A stretch of 64,000 nucleotides of DNA from Curtobacterium flaccumfaciens (GCF_004361695.1 NZ_SNVW01000002.1:372001-436000), one strand, 5' to 3'. Shown: positions 1 through 8,198, counted from the stretch's first letter. Numbers and translations are program-made. The notes: generated by a model not told the origin, from the sequence alone.

Positions 1-420
1 CTCGACTTCACGAGCAGCAGGTTCCTTGGCGCAACGGATGGAACGCGGGCGTGGACTGCCCTGAACTCGAACGCCGAAGTGTGTCTGGTCACCCTCCTCG
101 CGGGGAGTGAGCAGTGGGCAAGCTCGACCTGCGCCACCCCAGCTGACTTTGCGGCACACGGCATCGGCTTGCAGTCTGCGACATCGGATGAGTCCGCCCG
201 CCTGTACTTCGTGCCGGAAGGCTACGGTGCGGACGCTGACGCCGGGCTGGAGGAGGTTGCGCCGCAGCTACTCGAAGGTGACCCGACCGAGAGCCAAGAA
301 GCTCCGGTCGAACTTCCGCAAGAGGACGACTCGGCGCGTGACCAGCGTGCAAAATCGACGCAATCGCGAGCCACGCTGGAACTCCTGCCGTTCGACTCGA
401 TCACGGAGCTCCAGGAGTGA
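1..420 (+). CDS. Hypothetical protein, C-terminal part (cut by window edge)
   Basis: The frame is open from base 1 to the TGA at 418-420, so only the last 139 codons are present. I do not recognise the family. The visible part has two cysteines 16 residues apart (near residues 28 and 44), a central stretch resembling a small globular domain, and an acidic, Glu/Gln-rich tail that looks disordered. Its stop overlaps the start of the next gene as GTGA, so the two are probably co-translated. The G+C of this pair is clearly lower than in the rest of the window, which hints at recent acquisition. Function unknown. Confidence 0.6.
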   Translation, partial: LDFTSSRFLGATDGTRAWTALNSNAEVCLVTLLAGSEQWASSTCATPADFAAHGIGLQSATSDESARLYFVPEGYGADADAGLEEVAPQLLEGDPTESQEAPVELPQEDDSARDQRAKSTQSRATLELLPFDSITELQE

Positions 421-794
421 GGGGAATCAATCCGCACCGTGCTTCAGTGACGCCGCAACGCTTCGCACTATCGGCCGCGGCGATCCTCCTCGCACTCGGC
501 GCTGTCTTGGGCAGCCCCTCGCACGCGATGGCTGCGTCGTCCTCGATATGGAACGGTAACTCGCAGAAGGGCACCTGGGTGAGCGCCGGGACACCGTACA
601 GCTCCAAGGTCAACGCGTGGGGATTGACTGTCTTCGTCACTCGTGTAGGAGTTCGGGTCAACGGTTACGTCAGCAACGGATCAGGCGGGTCCATCATCGT
701 GTCGTATGCAAAGAAGAAAAATCCGAGCATCGCGTGCCGATGGGACCAGGGATCGACGCAGGTTCAACCGATCAAATGCGTGAACAGCTGGTGA
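417..794 (+). CDS. Small secreted protein of unknown function
   Basis: The product has 125 residues with a Sec-type signal peptide: basic N terminus, hydrophobic stretch at about 17-33, and likely cleavage after AMA near residue 40. The mature protein of about 85 residues is rich in Gly, Ser and Val, ends in Trp, and has two cysteines near its C terminus (IACRW and IKCVN) that could form a disulfide. The GTG start overlaps the upstream stop (GTGA), implying coupling; a second GTG at 447 would shorten but keep the signal peptide. Size and export recall small bacteriocin-like proteins, but the cysteine pair and sequence do not let me assign it to the lactococcin 972 family. A strong hairpin follows. 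Confidence 0.65.
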   Translation: MRGINPHRASVTPQRFALSAAAILLALGAVLGSPSHAMAASSSIWNGNSQKGTWVSAGTPYSSKVNAWGLTVFVTRVGVRVNGYVSNGSGGSIIVSYAKKKNPSIACRWDQGSTQVQPIKCVNSW

Positions 795-810
795 GTACTG
801 TCCAACAAGC

Positions 811-844
811 CTGACGGGGCGACCTAGTTCAGTCGCCCCGTCAG
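811..844. terminator. Bidirectional terminator hairpin
   Basis: CTGACGGGGCGAC (811-823) pairs perfectly with GTCGCCCCGTCAG (832-844) across an 8-nt loop. It lies between two convergent genes (ends 794 and 865), so it can serve both. No U-tract is obvious, as is usual in high-G+C actinobacteria. Confidence 0.75.
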
Positions 845-864
845 ACAAGCGCCCGGGTCGTGCG

Positions 865-1356
865 CTAGAGCTCGACCGTCCCGTGGTCGCCGGTGTCCGG
901 CCGGCTCTGCTTGCCGAGCGCGGCCTTGAGGGTCTGCACGAGGCTCCCCACCGGGCCGGTGTCCTGCGTCCAGTACTCGACCGAGACGCCCTCGACGGTC
1001 AGCAGTCGGATCGTCGGGTCCTCGCGGCCGTCGGGGAACCAGGCCTCTGCGAACGGTGACCACAGCTCGTCGATCACCGTGTCGTCCTGCGTCACCGTGG
1101 CGGTGCCGGCGATGGACAGGTAGCCGCCCTGCGACTCGATGGCCACGTTGACGTGCGGGTTCCGGGCGATGTCCTCGACCTTCTCGCTGCCGTCCTGCAC
1201 GAGGAAGCGGAGCGTGCCGTGGAACGTCTTGTCCTGCACGGCGAGGGGCCGTGCGTGCAGCTGGCCGTCCTCGCTGACGGTCGTCAGCAGGGCCGTGTGG
1301 GCTCCGTGGACGATGTCCGAGATGGCTGCGCGCTGGTCTGCCTCTGTGTCGGTCAT
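865..1356 (-). CDS. Pyridoxamine 5'-phosphate oxidase-fold protein (general stress protein 26-like)
   Basis: The product has 163 residues. The sequence is that of the split-barrel FMN-binding family related to general stress protein 26 (YdaG): N-terminal helix, TALLTTVSEDGQLHARPLA strand pair, then HVNVAIES and the LSIAGTATV strand. Family members bind FMN or F420 and are cytosolic; the substrate is not predictable here. The start at 1356 is supported by GAGAGGAG about 7 nt upstream on the minus strand. It is a single-gene unit, convergent with the secreted protein gene and terminated by the shared hairpin at 811-844. Confidence 0.8.
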   Translation of the reverse strand: MTDTEADQRAAISDIVHGAHTALLTTVSEDGQLHARPLAVQDKTFHGTLRFLVQDGSEKVEDIARNPHVNVAIESQGGYLSIAGTATVTQDDTVIDELWSPFAEAWFPDGREDPTIRLLTVEGVSVEYWTQDTGPVGSLVQTLKAALGKQSRPDTGDHGTVEL

Positions 1357-1544
1357 GGTGCTCCTCTCGCGTCGTGCGCCCTGTTGTGCCCGACGTGCGG
1401 CCGGGTCTCCCCGGGGCGCGTTCCGTTCCCGCCAGTGTGCCCCTCGATGCTGGGCGCGTCCGGGTCGGCGCCGTTCGGGTGGGCGTCGGTCGGCGTCGGT
1501 CGGTGTCGGTCGGTGTCGTTCAGTGCCGTTCGGTGTCGTTCAGT

Positions 1545-1591
1545 GAGCAGAAGACGTCGGGTGCGCGCGGGCGACCCGACGTTTTCTGCTC
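1545..1591. repeat. Long inverted repeat (GAGCAGAA arms)
   Basis: The 18-nt arms at 1545-1562 and 1574-1591 are complementary except at one position, around an 11-nt loop. It could be the terminator for the leftward gene at 1721-2350 or one of the window's several kinds of intergenic palindrome. Confidence 0.6.
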
Positions 1592-1600
1592 AGTCGACGG

Positions 1601-1692
1601 GCGGACGGGCGCGGGCGCGGGCGGACGGGCGCGGGCGCGGGCGGACGGGCGCGGACGGGCGCGGACGGGCGCGGACGGGCGCGCGGACGGAC
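1601..1692. repeat. GC-rich tandem repeat
   Basis: Imperfect units of GCGGACGGGCGCGGGC and the shorter GCGGACGGGC are repeated about eight times just beyond the 3' end of the leftward gene that stops at 1721. Slippage-type expansion is likely. Confidence 0.7.
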
Positions 1693-1720
1693 GGCTCGCC
1701 GGCGGACCGGCGCGCCCGGG

Positions 1721-2350
1721 TCAGGCGGGTTCGCGGATGGTCGTCTCGACGTCGACGACCTGCGGGACCCGCGGCATCGAGGCGAAGCCGAACGCCACGG
1801 GCGGGTCGAGCGGCGCCAGGGACCCCAGCGGCTCCCCCGCCCAGGTCCCGCGCACGCCGGTGACGTCGTGCGCCCCGGTCACGCCGTAGTACTCGCGGCG
1901 GCCGTTCCCCGCCGAGCCGGCGGTGCCGGATCCGGGAGCGACGAGCCGGGCGATCGGGTCGATCGCGGCGAGCCACCGCGGGTCGCGGGCGATCGGCTTC
2001 GGGACCACGCGCAGCACCCGGCCGAGCGGTGAGATCGTGCCGACGTCGACCGACACCTGCAGCGCGCCGGCGTCGAGCTCCAGGCCACGGGCCGTCCGTC
2101 GAGCCCGCACGTCGACCACGGACACGGTGTCGAACCGGTAGGTGCCGGAGACGTAGGCGGCGACGATCTCGTCCGGCGCGAGCAGCACGCTGGTGCCGTC
2201 GGGCAGCTCGAGGAACACGTCGGTGAACGCCCCGAAGGGCGAGCGGTCCCACATCCCGACGACGATCCGGACGCCCGACGTGGTGCCGACGCCCATGATC
2301 CGGCCGCGGAACCGGCGCTCGACGGGAGGGATGCTGGGACGTGACGGCAT
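1721..2350 (-). CDS. Conserved hypothetical protein
   Basis: The product has 209 residues from the chosen start. It begins with a beta-rich stretch (GRIMGVGTTSGVRIVVGMWDR, FTDVFLELPDGTSVLLAPDE) and continues with strands that resemble a desiccation- or lipid-binding beta fold seen in uncharacterised actinobacterial proteins; I cannot name the family. There is no signal peptide or membrane segment. Start choice: ATG at 2350 is preceded by TACGGT with a 7-nt gap, the leaderless pattern found repeatedly here, while an earlier in-frame start at 2428 would run into the hairpin at 2427-2471. The gene is downstream of the LLM oxidoreductase gene but separated from it by that hairpin, so it is probably transcribed alone. 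Confidence 0.65.
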   Translation of the reverse strand: MPSRPSIPPVERRFRGRIMGVGTTSGVRIVVGMWDRSPFGAFTDVFLELPDGTSVLLAPDEIVAAYVSGTYRFDTVSVVDVRARRTARGLELDAGALQVSVDVGTISPLGRVLRVVPKPIARDPRWLAAIDPIARLVAPGSGTAGSAGNGRREYYGVTGAHDVTGVRGTWAGEPLGSLAPLDPPVAFGFASMPRVPQVVDVETTIREPA

Positions 2351-2357
2351 GCCGTGG

Positions 2358-2363
2358 ACCGTA
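2358..2363 (-). promoter_or_regulatory. -10 element of a leaderless promoter for the gene at 1721-2350
   Basis: TACGGT ends 7 nt before the ATG at 2350 and no Shine-Dalgarno sequence is present, so transcription probably begins at or next to the start codon. Confidence 0.5.
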
Positions 2364-2426
2364 CCCGGCGCGCCCGTGAGGCGGACCGACGGAGCCGACC
2401 CGCGCCTCCCGGCCGACAGGTGCGCC

Positions 2427-2471
2427 AAAGCGACAGATCGCCGCGAACGTTCCGCGGCGATCTGTCGCTTT
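2427..2471. terminator. Long hairpin with AAAGCGACAG arms, likely terminator
   Basis: A perfect 19-bp stem (2427-2445 with 2453-2471) with a 7-nt loop lies just after the LLM oxidoreductase gene. The outer arm AAAGCGACAG recurs in intergenic hairpins near 19.86 and 62.36-62.44 kb, so it is also a member of a dispersed repeat family. Confidence 0.7.
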
Positions 2472-2498
2472 CGCGGGTGGGCCCGCCGGGATGACTGC

Positions 2499-3608
2499 CT
2501 ACGGGACGGGGACGGGCTCGGCGAGCAGCTCGCGCACGCGCGGCGCGACCCGGGTGCCGTAGAGCTCGATGGACCGCATCATGTCCTCGTGCGGGAGGCG
2601 ACCGGTCGCGTACCGCATGTCGAACCGCGAGGCCCCGAGGATCCGCATGTTCCGGGCGATCTTCCGCGCGACGGTCTCGGGCGACCCGACGTAGAGCGAC
2701 CCGCCGGCCGACAGGCCCGCACGGTAGCCGGCGACGTCGAGGGGCGGCCAGCCGCGCTCCCGGCCGAGCTGGTCGGTGACGGCCTTGTGGTACGGCCAGT
2801 AGCGCTCGGCGGCCTCGTCGTCGGTCGCGGCGATGAAGCCGGGCGAGTGCATGGCGATCGGCTGCTGCGGCAGCTCGAGCTGCGTGAGCGCCTGGCGGTA
2901 GAGGCGGGAGAACGGGGCGAACTGGGCGGGCTGGCCGCCGATGATCGCGAGGAACAGGGGCAGCCCGTACGACGCCGCTCGGATGACCGACTGGGGCGAG
3001 CCGCCGACGCCGATCCACGTCGGGATGGGGCCGTGCTCGAGCTTCGGGAAGACGTCCTGGTCGGTGAGCGAGGCGCGCTTCGTGCCGGACCAGGTGACCG
3101 CGTCGCCGCCGCGGAGGGACGCCCAGAGCTGCAGCTTCTCCTCGAACAGGACCTCGTAGTCGGACAGCTCGTAGCCGAACAGGGGGAACGACTCGGTGAA
3201 GGACCCGCGGCCGAGGATGACCTCGGCGCGGCCGTTCGACAGCGCGTCGACGGTGGCGAAGCGCTCGTAGACGCGGACCGGGTCGTCCGAGGACAGCACC
3301 GTGACGGCGGAGCCCATCCGGATGCGCGAGGTGCGGGCGGCGATCGCGGCGAGGACGACCTCGGGTGCGCTCACGACGAAGTCGGCGCGGTGGTGCTCGC
3401 CGACGCCGATGAAGTCGACGCCAACCTGGTCGGCGAGGACGGCCTGGTCGACGACGTCGCGGATGCTCTGCGCGTCGGACTGCAGGCTGCCGTCGGCGAG
3501 TTCGGTGACGTCGCCGAAGGTGTCGAGGCCGAGCTGCACGGGGCCGATCCGCTCGGGTGCGGGCGGCGGCACGTCCGAGGGGCGGTCGGTGCCGAATGCG
3601 TTGCTCAT
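2499..3608 (-). CDS. LLM-class flavin-dependent oxidoreductase
   Basis: The product has 369 residues and is a bacterial luciferase-like (beta/alpha)8 monooxygenase: LGLDTFGD at the N terminus, [55 protein letters not shown] split over the barrel core, then the [14 protein letters not shown] segment. Family members use reduced FMN (or F420) supplied by a reductase to oxidise small organics; the substrate is unknown. Start: ATG at 3608, with GGGAG about 6 nt upstream, is preferred over the codon at 3626. It is divergent from an SDR gene, and a short inverted repeat, ATGCGTTTGCAT (3626-3637), lies between the two. Confidence 0.85.
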   Translation of the reverse strand: MSNAFGTDRPSDVPPPAPERIGPVQLGLDTFGDVTELADGSLQSDAQSIRDVVDQAVLADQVGVDFIGVGEHHRADFVVSAPEVVLAAIAARTSRIRMGSAVTVLSSDDPVRVYERFATVDALSNGRAEVILGRGSFTESFPLFGYELSDYEVLFEEKLQLWASLRGGDAVTWSGTKRASLTDQDVFPKLEHGPIPTWIGVGGSPQSVIRAASYGLPLFLAIIGGQPAQFAPFSRLYRQALTQLELPQQPIAMHSPGFIAATDDEAAERYWPYHKAVTDQLGRERGWPPLDVAGYRAGLSAGGSLYVGSPETVARKIARNMRILGASRFDMRYATGRLPHEDMMRSIELYGTRVAPRVRELLAEPVPVP

Positions 3609-3625
3609 GCTGCTCTCCCAGATCA

Positions 3626-3637
3626 ATGCGTTTGCAT
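3626..3637. promoter_or_regulatory. Putative operator ATGCGTTTGCAT
   Basis: ATGC-N4-GCAT sits between the divergent LLM and SDR starts, 18 bp upstream of the LLM ATG and next to an A/T-rich TATCTT hexamer that could be its -10. No regulator is encoded alongside, so the cognate factor is unknown. Confidence 0.35.
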
Positions 3638-3678
3638 AAAGATAGCACGACCGACGCGGCGCGGCCAGGGCCCGCGTG

Positions 3679-3684
3679 TACGGT
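3679..3684 (+). promoter_or_regulatory. -10 element of a leaderless promoter for the SDR gene
   Basis: TACGGT is followed by 7 nt and the ATG at 3692, with no ribosome binding site. Confidence 0.5.
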
Positions 3685-3691
3685 CGCCCGC

Positions 3692-4600
3692 ATGCCGCAG
3701 ATCCCCGACCAGACCGGACGCCGCGTCGTCGTCACCGGAGCCAACAGCGGGACCGGGAAGGAGACCGCGACCCGGCTCGCCGCCGCGGGCGCCTCCGTCG
3801 TGCTCGCCGTCCGCACCATCGCGAAGGGCGAGGAGGCCGCCGCCGGCATCCGCGCCGCCCACCCCGGTGCCGACGTCGAGGTGCGAGAGCTCGACCTCGC
3901 CGACCTCGCGAGCGTCCGCCGCTTCGCCGCCGGGGTGCTCGCCGACGACCGCTCCCTCGACGTCCTCGTCAACAACGCCGGCGTGATGGCACCGCCGAAG
4001 CGCTTCGAGACCGTGGACGGCTTCGAGCTGCAGTTCGGCACGAACTTCCTCGGCCCGTTCGCCCTCACCAACCTGCTGCTGCCGGCGCTCCTCCGGTCGC
4101 CGGACGCCCGCGTCGCGACGATGTCGAGCATCGCCGCGGTCCCCGGCCGGATCCGGTTCGACGACCTGCAGTGGGAGCACGGCTACAACGGCTGGCGTGC
4201 GTACGCGCAGTCGAAGCTCGCCGACCTGCTCCTCGCGCTGCACCTGCACCGACTGACGGTCGAGTTCGACTGGCCGGTGATGAGCACCGCGGCGCACCCC
4301 GGGTACACGCGGACGAACCTGCAGTCGGCCGGACGCTCGCTCGGGAAGGCCAAGCAGGCCAAGCCGAGCAACCGGGCACTGCCGTTCACGCAGGCGGTCG
4401 AGCAGGGCTCCGAGCCGCTGCTGTACGCCGCCGTGGGGCCGGCAGCGGTGGGTGGCGCCTACTACGGCCCGTCCGGCGCGTTCGGGCTGACCGGCCCGAC
4501 GACGGTCGCGTCGATCCCGCGGTCCGCGCGGAGCGCCGACCTCGCCCGCTCGCTGTGGGCGGTCGCCGAGGACCTGACCGGGACGCGTCCGCCGGTCTGA
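3692..4600 (+). CDS. SDR family NAD(P)-dependent oxidoreductase
   Basis: The product has 302 residues with the classical short-chain dehydrogenase layout: [13 protein letters not shown] dinucleotide motif near residue 12, VNNAG near 95, and the catalytic YAQSK near 170 with an upstream serine in [11 protein letters not shown]. The extended C-terminal part resembles the retinol dehydrogenase/WW-oxidoreductase-like subgroup, which oxidises or reduces diverse alcohols and carbonyls. Start: ATG at 3692 gives the canonical distance to the glycine motif and is preceded by TACGGT at leaderless spacing; the longer upstream frame is low complexity. It is divergent from the LLM gene, but nothing in the sequence proves a joint pathway. 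Confidence 0.85.
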   Translation: MPQIPDQTGRRVVVTGANSGTGKETATRLAAAGASVVLAVRTIAKGEEAAAGIRAAHPGADVEVRELDLADLASVRRFAAGVLADDRSLDVLVNNAGVMAPPKRFETVDGFELQFGTNFLGPFALTNLLLPALLRSPDARVATMSSIAAVPGRIRFDDLQWEHGYNGWRAYAQSKLADLLLALHLHRLTVEFDWPVMSTAAHPGYTRTNLQSAGRSLGKAKQAKPSNRALPFTQAVEQGSEPLLYAAVGPAAVGGAYYGPSGAFGLTGPTTVASIPRSARSADLARSLWAVAEDLTGTRPPV

Positions 4601-4618
4601 CCCGCGGGAGCGCGCCGG

Positions 4619-4732
4619 GTCCAGCGGTCGCGCCTGGTCGACCGGGTCAGCCCGGTCCAGCGGTCCTGCCTGGTCCGCCGGGTCCGCCTGGTCCGCCGGG
4701 TCCGCCGGTTCGGCCTGGAGGCGCGGCGCACC
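4619..4732. repeat. Degenerate GGTCCGCCTG repeats ending in a half-copy of the 42-bp palindrome
   Basis: Repeated GGTCCGCCGGGTCCGCCT-type units fill the gap between convergent genes; they would encode collagen-like Gly-Pro-Pro in one frame but no start or ribosome site supports a gene. The run ends with GGCCTGGAGGCGCGG at 4712-4726, a single arm of the dispersed palindrome. Confidence 0.6.
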
Positions 4733-4748
4733 CCCGCCGGCCCGGCCG

Positions 4749-5483
4749 TCAGAACCGCACGTGGTCGCGCTCGAAGGCCGCGGTCACCGCCGCCAGGACG
4801 GCGCGCTGCCCCCGGGCGGTCGGGTGCACGTCGTCCGACTGCATCCAGTCGGCGTGCCCGCGGAGCGGCTGCCCGATGTCGACGTAGGTGCCGCCGTCCT
4901 CGTCGATCGCGGTCCGGAGCGCCGCGGACACCGCCCCGAGCTGCGCGGGTGGGGCGTCCTCGTTCCAGATCGCACTGAGCCCGACGACCCGCGCACGCGG
5001 CAGCAGCCGGTGGACGTCGGCGACGAGCTGCTCGGTGGCGCCGTCGACCTCGTCCTCGTCCTGCCCGAGGTCGTTCGAACTGGCCTGCACGAGCACGACC
5101 GCCGGCCGGAGCGCGACCGCCCTCTGGACGAGCCCCTCGTACGCGCTCGCGCACGAGTCGGGGTCGCCCTCGGTGAGCACGCCCGCGCCGTCGCACGACA
5201 GGTTCGTCAGCTGCCACCGCTCGGTCCGGGCGAGGACCGCCGGCCACGCCTGCTCGGCGGGGAGTCCGTGCCCGCCGCTGATCGAGTCGCCGATCACGAC
5301 GACCCGCGCACCGGGAGCGGCGTTCCACGGTCGGCCGCTGGCGGTGCTCGCCCGGCTCGTGGTGGCGGTGCCGTCCGCCGACGCGGAGCTCTCGGCGCAG
5401 GCTCCGAGCCCGAGCGACACGGCGAGCGCCAGAGCGGTCGCCGCAGCTGCACGGGCACTGCTGACCAGGTGGGGGGAGGTCAC
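4749..5483 (-). CDS. SGNH/GDSL-type esterase lipoprotein
   Basis: The product has 244 residues. The N terminus is a lipoprotein signal (ALAVSLGLGAC, lipobox Cys near residue 29), so it is probably anchored on the outer face of the membrane. The hydrolase part has block I VVVIGDSISGG with the nucleophile Ser, a Gly block near LTNLSCDGAGV, ASSNDLG for the Asn oxyanion residue, and the C-terminal DDVHPTARG with the Asp-His of the triad. Such enzymes remove acyl or acetyl groups from lipids or glycans; the substrate is unknown. The GTG start at 5483 follows TACCGT by 7 nt. Confidence 0.85.
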   Translation of the reverse strand: MTSPHLVSSARAAAATALALAVSLGLGACAESSASADGTATTSRASTASGRPWNAAPGARVVVIGDSISGGHGLPAEQAWPAVLARTERWQLTNLSCDGAGVLTEGDPDSCASAYEGLVQRAVALRPAVVLVQASSNDLGQDEDEVDGATEQLVADVHRLLPRARVVGLSAIWNEDAPPAQLGAVSAALRTAIDEDGGTYVDIGQPLRGHADWMQSDDVHPTARGQRAVLAAVTAAFERDHVRF

Positions 5484-5490
5484 GACGGGG

Positions 5491-5496
5491 ACGGTA
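5491..5496 (-). promoter_or_regulatory. -10 element of a leaderless promoter for the SGNH lipoprotein gene
   Basis: TACCGT on the minus strand, 7 nt before the GTG at 5483. Confidence 0.45.
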
Positions 5497-5540
5497 CGCC
5501 GCGTCTCGATGGACGGACCGCGGTCCTGCTGAGGTCTGGC

Positions 5541-6329
5541 TCAGGAGTGGTGCAGCTCGACCGATCCGTCCAGGCGTCCGGGTTGGGTGAGCCGCGCGTG
5601 CTGCAGCACCGTGCGCGACGGGCCGACCGCTGCGGCGACGATCGAGAGCGTCGCGACGTGCCCCTCGTGCTCGTGCGCGTCGCGGAGGATCGCGTCGGGG
5701 TCGTCCGCCGGCAGCGCGGCCGACTCGGCGAGGAGCCCGAACCACCCGCTCCACCCGTCGCCCGCGTCGCCGCCGGCGTCCACGGCGCGGAGTTCGTCGA
5801 ACGGGCCGAGCTCCGGCGGGCCGACCGGGGCGTCGACCGCTCGGAACGCCTCGAGCCAGCGGCCGATGCGCGGTGCGGCGGGGTCGTCGGCCTCGCCGTG
5901 CGTCACCATGTGCACGCCCGGGTCGAGGACGGTGGTGCGGACCTCCGCGCCGTCCCACGTGACGACCTCGGCGCCGTCGGCGGTGGCACGCACGAGGTTG
6001 AACGCCCGCGTGGTCGGCACCGTGCCGTCGTGCCCCGGCAGCACCCCGTCGACGGCGTCGAGCGGGACGACCCCGCGCGTGGTCCAGGTGCTGTCCGCGC
6101 TCGCGACCGGCTCGGCACGGTTGAGGACCACCGCGAGCCCGGCGTCGTCCGAGGCGGCGAGCCAGGCGCCACCCGCCGAACGGTCGCGGACGCCGCGGAC
6201 CGACGGGTCGCGCTCCGGCCACCAGGCGGCCGGCGGGTCCCACGGGCGCTCCGGCGACTCGTCGCGCAGGGCGAGCATCGTGACGGGCCACTCGGAACCG
6301 GGATCGACGCGGACGACGACGGTGCACAT
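5541..6329 (-). CDS. NRDE (TANGO2-like) family protein
   Basis: The product has 262 residues. It starts MCTVVVRVDPG and carries LALRDESPERP where most members have the Asn-Arg-Asp-Glu signature, followed by GGAWLAASDDAGLAVVLNRAEP; these are hallmarks of the NRDE/TANGO2 family. The N-terminal Cys2 resembles N-terminal nucleophile hydrolases, but no reaction is firmly established; the eukaryotic relative affects membrane and heme homeostasis. Replacement of the first Asn of the signature by Leu is a variant to note. It is divergent from coaBC, with start codons only about 40 bp apart. Confidence 0.8.
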   Translation of the reverse strand: MCTVVVRVDPGSEWPVTMLALRDESPERPWDPPAAWWPERDPSVRGVRDRSAGGAWLAASDDAGLAVVLNRAEPVASADSTWTTRGVVPLDAVDGVLPGHDGTVPTTRAFNLVRATADGAEVVTWDGAEVRTTVLDPGVHMVTHGEADDPAAPRIGRWLEAFRAVDAPVGPPELGPFDELRAVDAGGDAGDGWSGWFGLLAESAALPADDPDAILRDAHEHEGHVATLSIVAAAVGPSRTVLQHARLTQPGRLDGSVELHHS

Positions 6330-6357
6330 GGGATCGATCCTCGCACGGTGCCCCGGG

Positions 6358-6363
6358 TAGCGT
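6358..6363 (+). promoter_or_regulatory. -10 element that favours the GTG at 6371 as coaBC start
   Basis: TAGCGT ends 7 nt before GTG 6371 but overlaps the alternative GTG at 6362. A leaderless transcript would therefore start at 6371. Confidence 0.5.
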
Positions 6364-6370
6364 GACCGGC

Positions 6371-7717
6371 GTGAACGCAGCAGCAGAGCGCCGTCTGACC
6401 GTCGTCGTCGGGATCACCGGGGGCATCGCCGCCTACAAGGCCGTGGGGGTCGTCCGCGACCTCGTCACGCGCGGCCACGACGTGCACGTCGTACCGACCG
6501 AGGGCGCGCTCCGCTTCGTCGGCCTGCCGACCCTCGAGGCGCTCAGCCGGAACCCGGTCACCACGACCGTGTTCGAGGACGTCGCCGAGGTGCGACACGT
6601 CTCCCTCGGGCGCCGGGCGGACCTGGTCGTCATCGCCCCCGCCACCGCCGACTCGCTCGCCCGGATGGCGGCGGGCCTGGCCGGCGACCTGCTCGGCACG
6701 ACCCTGCTCGCGACAGAGGCCCCGGTCGTCGTCGCCCCCGCCATGCACCCGCAGATGTGGGAGCACCCCGCGACGACGGCGAACGTCGCCACGCTGCGGC
6801 AGCGCGGCGTCCGCTTCGTCGGCCCGGTGGTCGGGGCGCTGACGGGCGACGACGCCGGGATCGGCCGGATGGCGGAGCCCGAGGACATCGTCGCCGCGGC
6901 GCTCGCCGTGCTGGACCACGCGCCGACCGCCGGCCGGGCGGGCGTGACCGCACCGCGGGCCGACGGCGAGCGGTCCGCCGGGGCCGAGCCGCGCCTCCAG
7001 GCCGGCACCACCGACATCGCCGGCACGGGCGCGCGCGGCGAACAGGGCGACCTCGCCGGTGTCCGCGTCGTCGTCAGCGCCGGCGGGACCCGGGAGCCGT
7101 TCGACCCCGTCCGCTTCGTCGGCAACCGGTCGAGCGGCCGCCAGGGCGTCGCCATCGCCGCCGACGCCGCCCGACGCGGTGCGAGCGTCACGGTCGTCGC
7201 CGCGAACGTCGAGTCGTCGCTCACCGCCGGGCTCGACGCCACCGTCGTGCCGGTCGGCTCCGCCCTCGAACTCGCCGACGCCGTGCACGCCGCCGCGGCC
7301 GACGCCGACGTCGTCGTGATGACCGCCGCGGTCGCGGACTACCGACCGGCGGAGGTCCGGGCCGAGAAGCTCAAGAAGGAGTCCCAGGGCGACACCATGA
7401 CGCTCGAGCTCGTGCGGAACCCGGACGTCCTCGCCGACCTCGTCGCCGCACGCCGGACGGGGCAGATCATCGTGGGCTTCGCCGCCGAGACCGAACCCGA
7501 CCGGGCCGCACGCATCGAGCTCGGCCGCGCCAAGATCGCCCGGAAGCCGGCGGACCTGCTCGTGGTGAACCACGTCGGCTGGTCGGCGGGGTTCGAGCGC
7601 GAGGAGAACGCCATCGAGGTCCTCGTGCCCGGCGGCGAGGTCGTCCGCGAGACCTCGGGCAGCAAGGCCGAGGTGGCGACGGCGGTCCTCGACCTCGTGG
7701 CGACCGCACTGACCTGA
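6371..7717 (+). CDS. coaBC: Bifunctional phosphopantothenoylcysteine decarboxylase / phosphopantothenate-cysteine ligase
   Basis: The product has 448 residues and catalyses two consecutive steps of coenzyme A synthesis. The N-terminal flavoprotein half shows VVGITGGIAAYKA, the conserved His in VRHVSLGRRAD, and APAMHPQMWEHP. The C-terminal ligase half begins at GVRVVVSAGGTREPFDPVRF, with NRSSGRQG, TAAVADYRP and the lysine-rich KLKKE loop. The linker between halves (about residues 190-230) is unusually long and contains PRLQAG, encoded by one arm of the dispersed 42-bp palindrome (6983-7009), a likely in-frame insertion. GTG 6371 is preferred to 6362 because of the -10 position. It is divergent from the NRDE gene. 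Confidence 0.93.
   Translation: MNAAAERRLTVVVGITGGIAAYKAVGVVRDLVTRGHDVHVVPTEGALRFVGLPTLEALSRNPVTTTVFEDVAEVRHVSLGRRADLVVIAPATADSLARMAAGLAGDLLGTTLLATEAPVVVAPAMHPQMWEHPATTANVATLRQRGVRFVGPVVGALTGDDAGIGRMAEPEDIVAAALAVLDHAPTAGRAGVTAPRADGERSAGAEPRLQAGTTDIAGTGARGEQGDLAGVRVVVSAGGTREPFDPVRFVGNRSSGRQGVAIAADAARRGASVTVVAANVESSLTAGLDATVVPVGSALELADAVHAAAADADVVVMTAAVADYRPAEVRAEKLKKESQGDTMTLELVRNPDVLADLVAARRTGQIIVGFAAETEPDRAARIELGRAKIARKPADLLVVNHVGWSAGFEREENAIEVLVPGGEVVRETSGSKAEVATAVLDLVATALT
6983..7009. repeat. Half-copy of the 42-bp palindrome inside coaBC
   Basis: CCGCGCCTCCAGGCC with flanking bases matches one arm of the element and is read in frame as PRLQA in the interdomain linker. Confidence 0.7.
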
Positions 7718-7799
7718 GCTGCCGGCCCGAGCAGCCGGCCGAGCCGCCGACCTGAGCGGTCTCCGTGCGTGCGCGGTGCGCGCCGGGCACGATGGGGGC

Positions 7800-8198
7800 A
7801 TGCGACGACGCGAGCGTGCACGACGCGCCACCCGGACCGCCACCCTCCTCGCCGTGGTGCTCGGCGGGGCAGGTGTGACCCACTTCCTCCGCCCGCGGGG
7901 CTACGACCGGATCGTCCCGGACGCCCTGCCCCCGCGGATCACCACCCTCGCCTCGGGCGCCGCTGAGCTCGGGATCGCCGCCGGGCTGCTGGTCCCGGCA
8001 ACCCGTCGTGCGGCCGGGTGGGCCGCTGCCGCGCTCTTCCTCGCCGTGTTCCCCGCGAACGTCAAGATGGCGAACGACCTGCTCGACAGCCCGCGGTCCA
8101 CCCGCGGGATGCGGCTCGGCTCCGTCCTCCGCCTGCCGCTGCAGGCACCCCTCGTCGCCTGGGCCGTGCGCGTCGGTCGGCACGCGCCGAAGCGGTGA
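7800..8198 (+). CDS. DoxX-like small membrane protein
   Basis: The product has 132 residues, with a basic N terminus and about four hydrophobic segments (near 13-30, 47-62, 65-82 and 105-122). HFLRPRGYDRIVPDALPPR followed by GAAELGIAAGLLVPATR matches the DoxX/MauE-like family seen in many bacteria, whose members are linked to thiol or redox processes at the membrane without a firm reaction. The start at 7800 has a G-rich stretch directly upstream and CACGAT at leaderless spacing. The stop overlaps the next start as GTGA, so the three genes 7800-9411 form one coupled unit. Confidence 0.75.
   Translation: MRRRERARRATRTATLLAVVLGGAGVTHFLRPRGYDRIVPDALPPRITTLASGAAELGIAAGLLVPATRRAAGWAAAALFLAVFPANVKMANDLLDSPRSTRGMRLGSVLRLPLQAPLVAWAVRVGRHAPKR

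Larger units (their letters stand above)
1357..1720. other. Gene-free stretch with short tandem repeats and a long hairpin
   Basis: No credible gene is seen. About 1478-1548 consists of degenerate TCGGTGTCGTTCAGTG-type repeats. An 18-bp inverted repeat with one mismatch (GAGCAGAAGACGTCGGGT at 1545-1562 with 1574-1591) follows, and 1601-1692 is a run of GCGGACGGGCGCGGGC-type units. The open frames across this area have the composition of shadows of the repeats. Confidence 0.7.

Noticed and set aside
417..794. Lactococcin 972-type bacteriocin
   Set aside because: Size and signal peptide fit, but the conserved tryptophan/tyrosine spacing of that family is not seen and two cysteines are present.
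4619..4715. Collagen-like Gly-Pro-Pro coding repeat
   Set aside because: The apparent peptide is a by-product of GGTCCGCC DNA repeats; no start, ribosome site or domain supports a protein.
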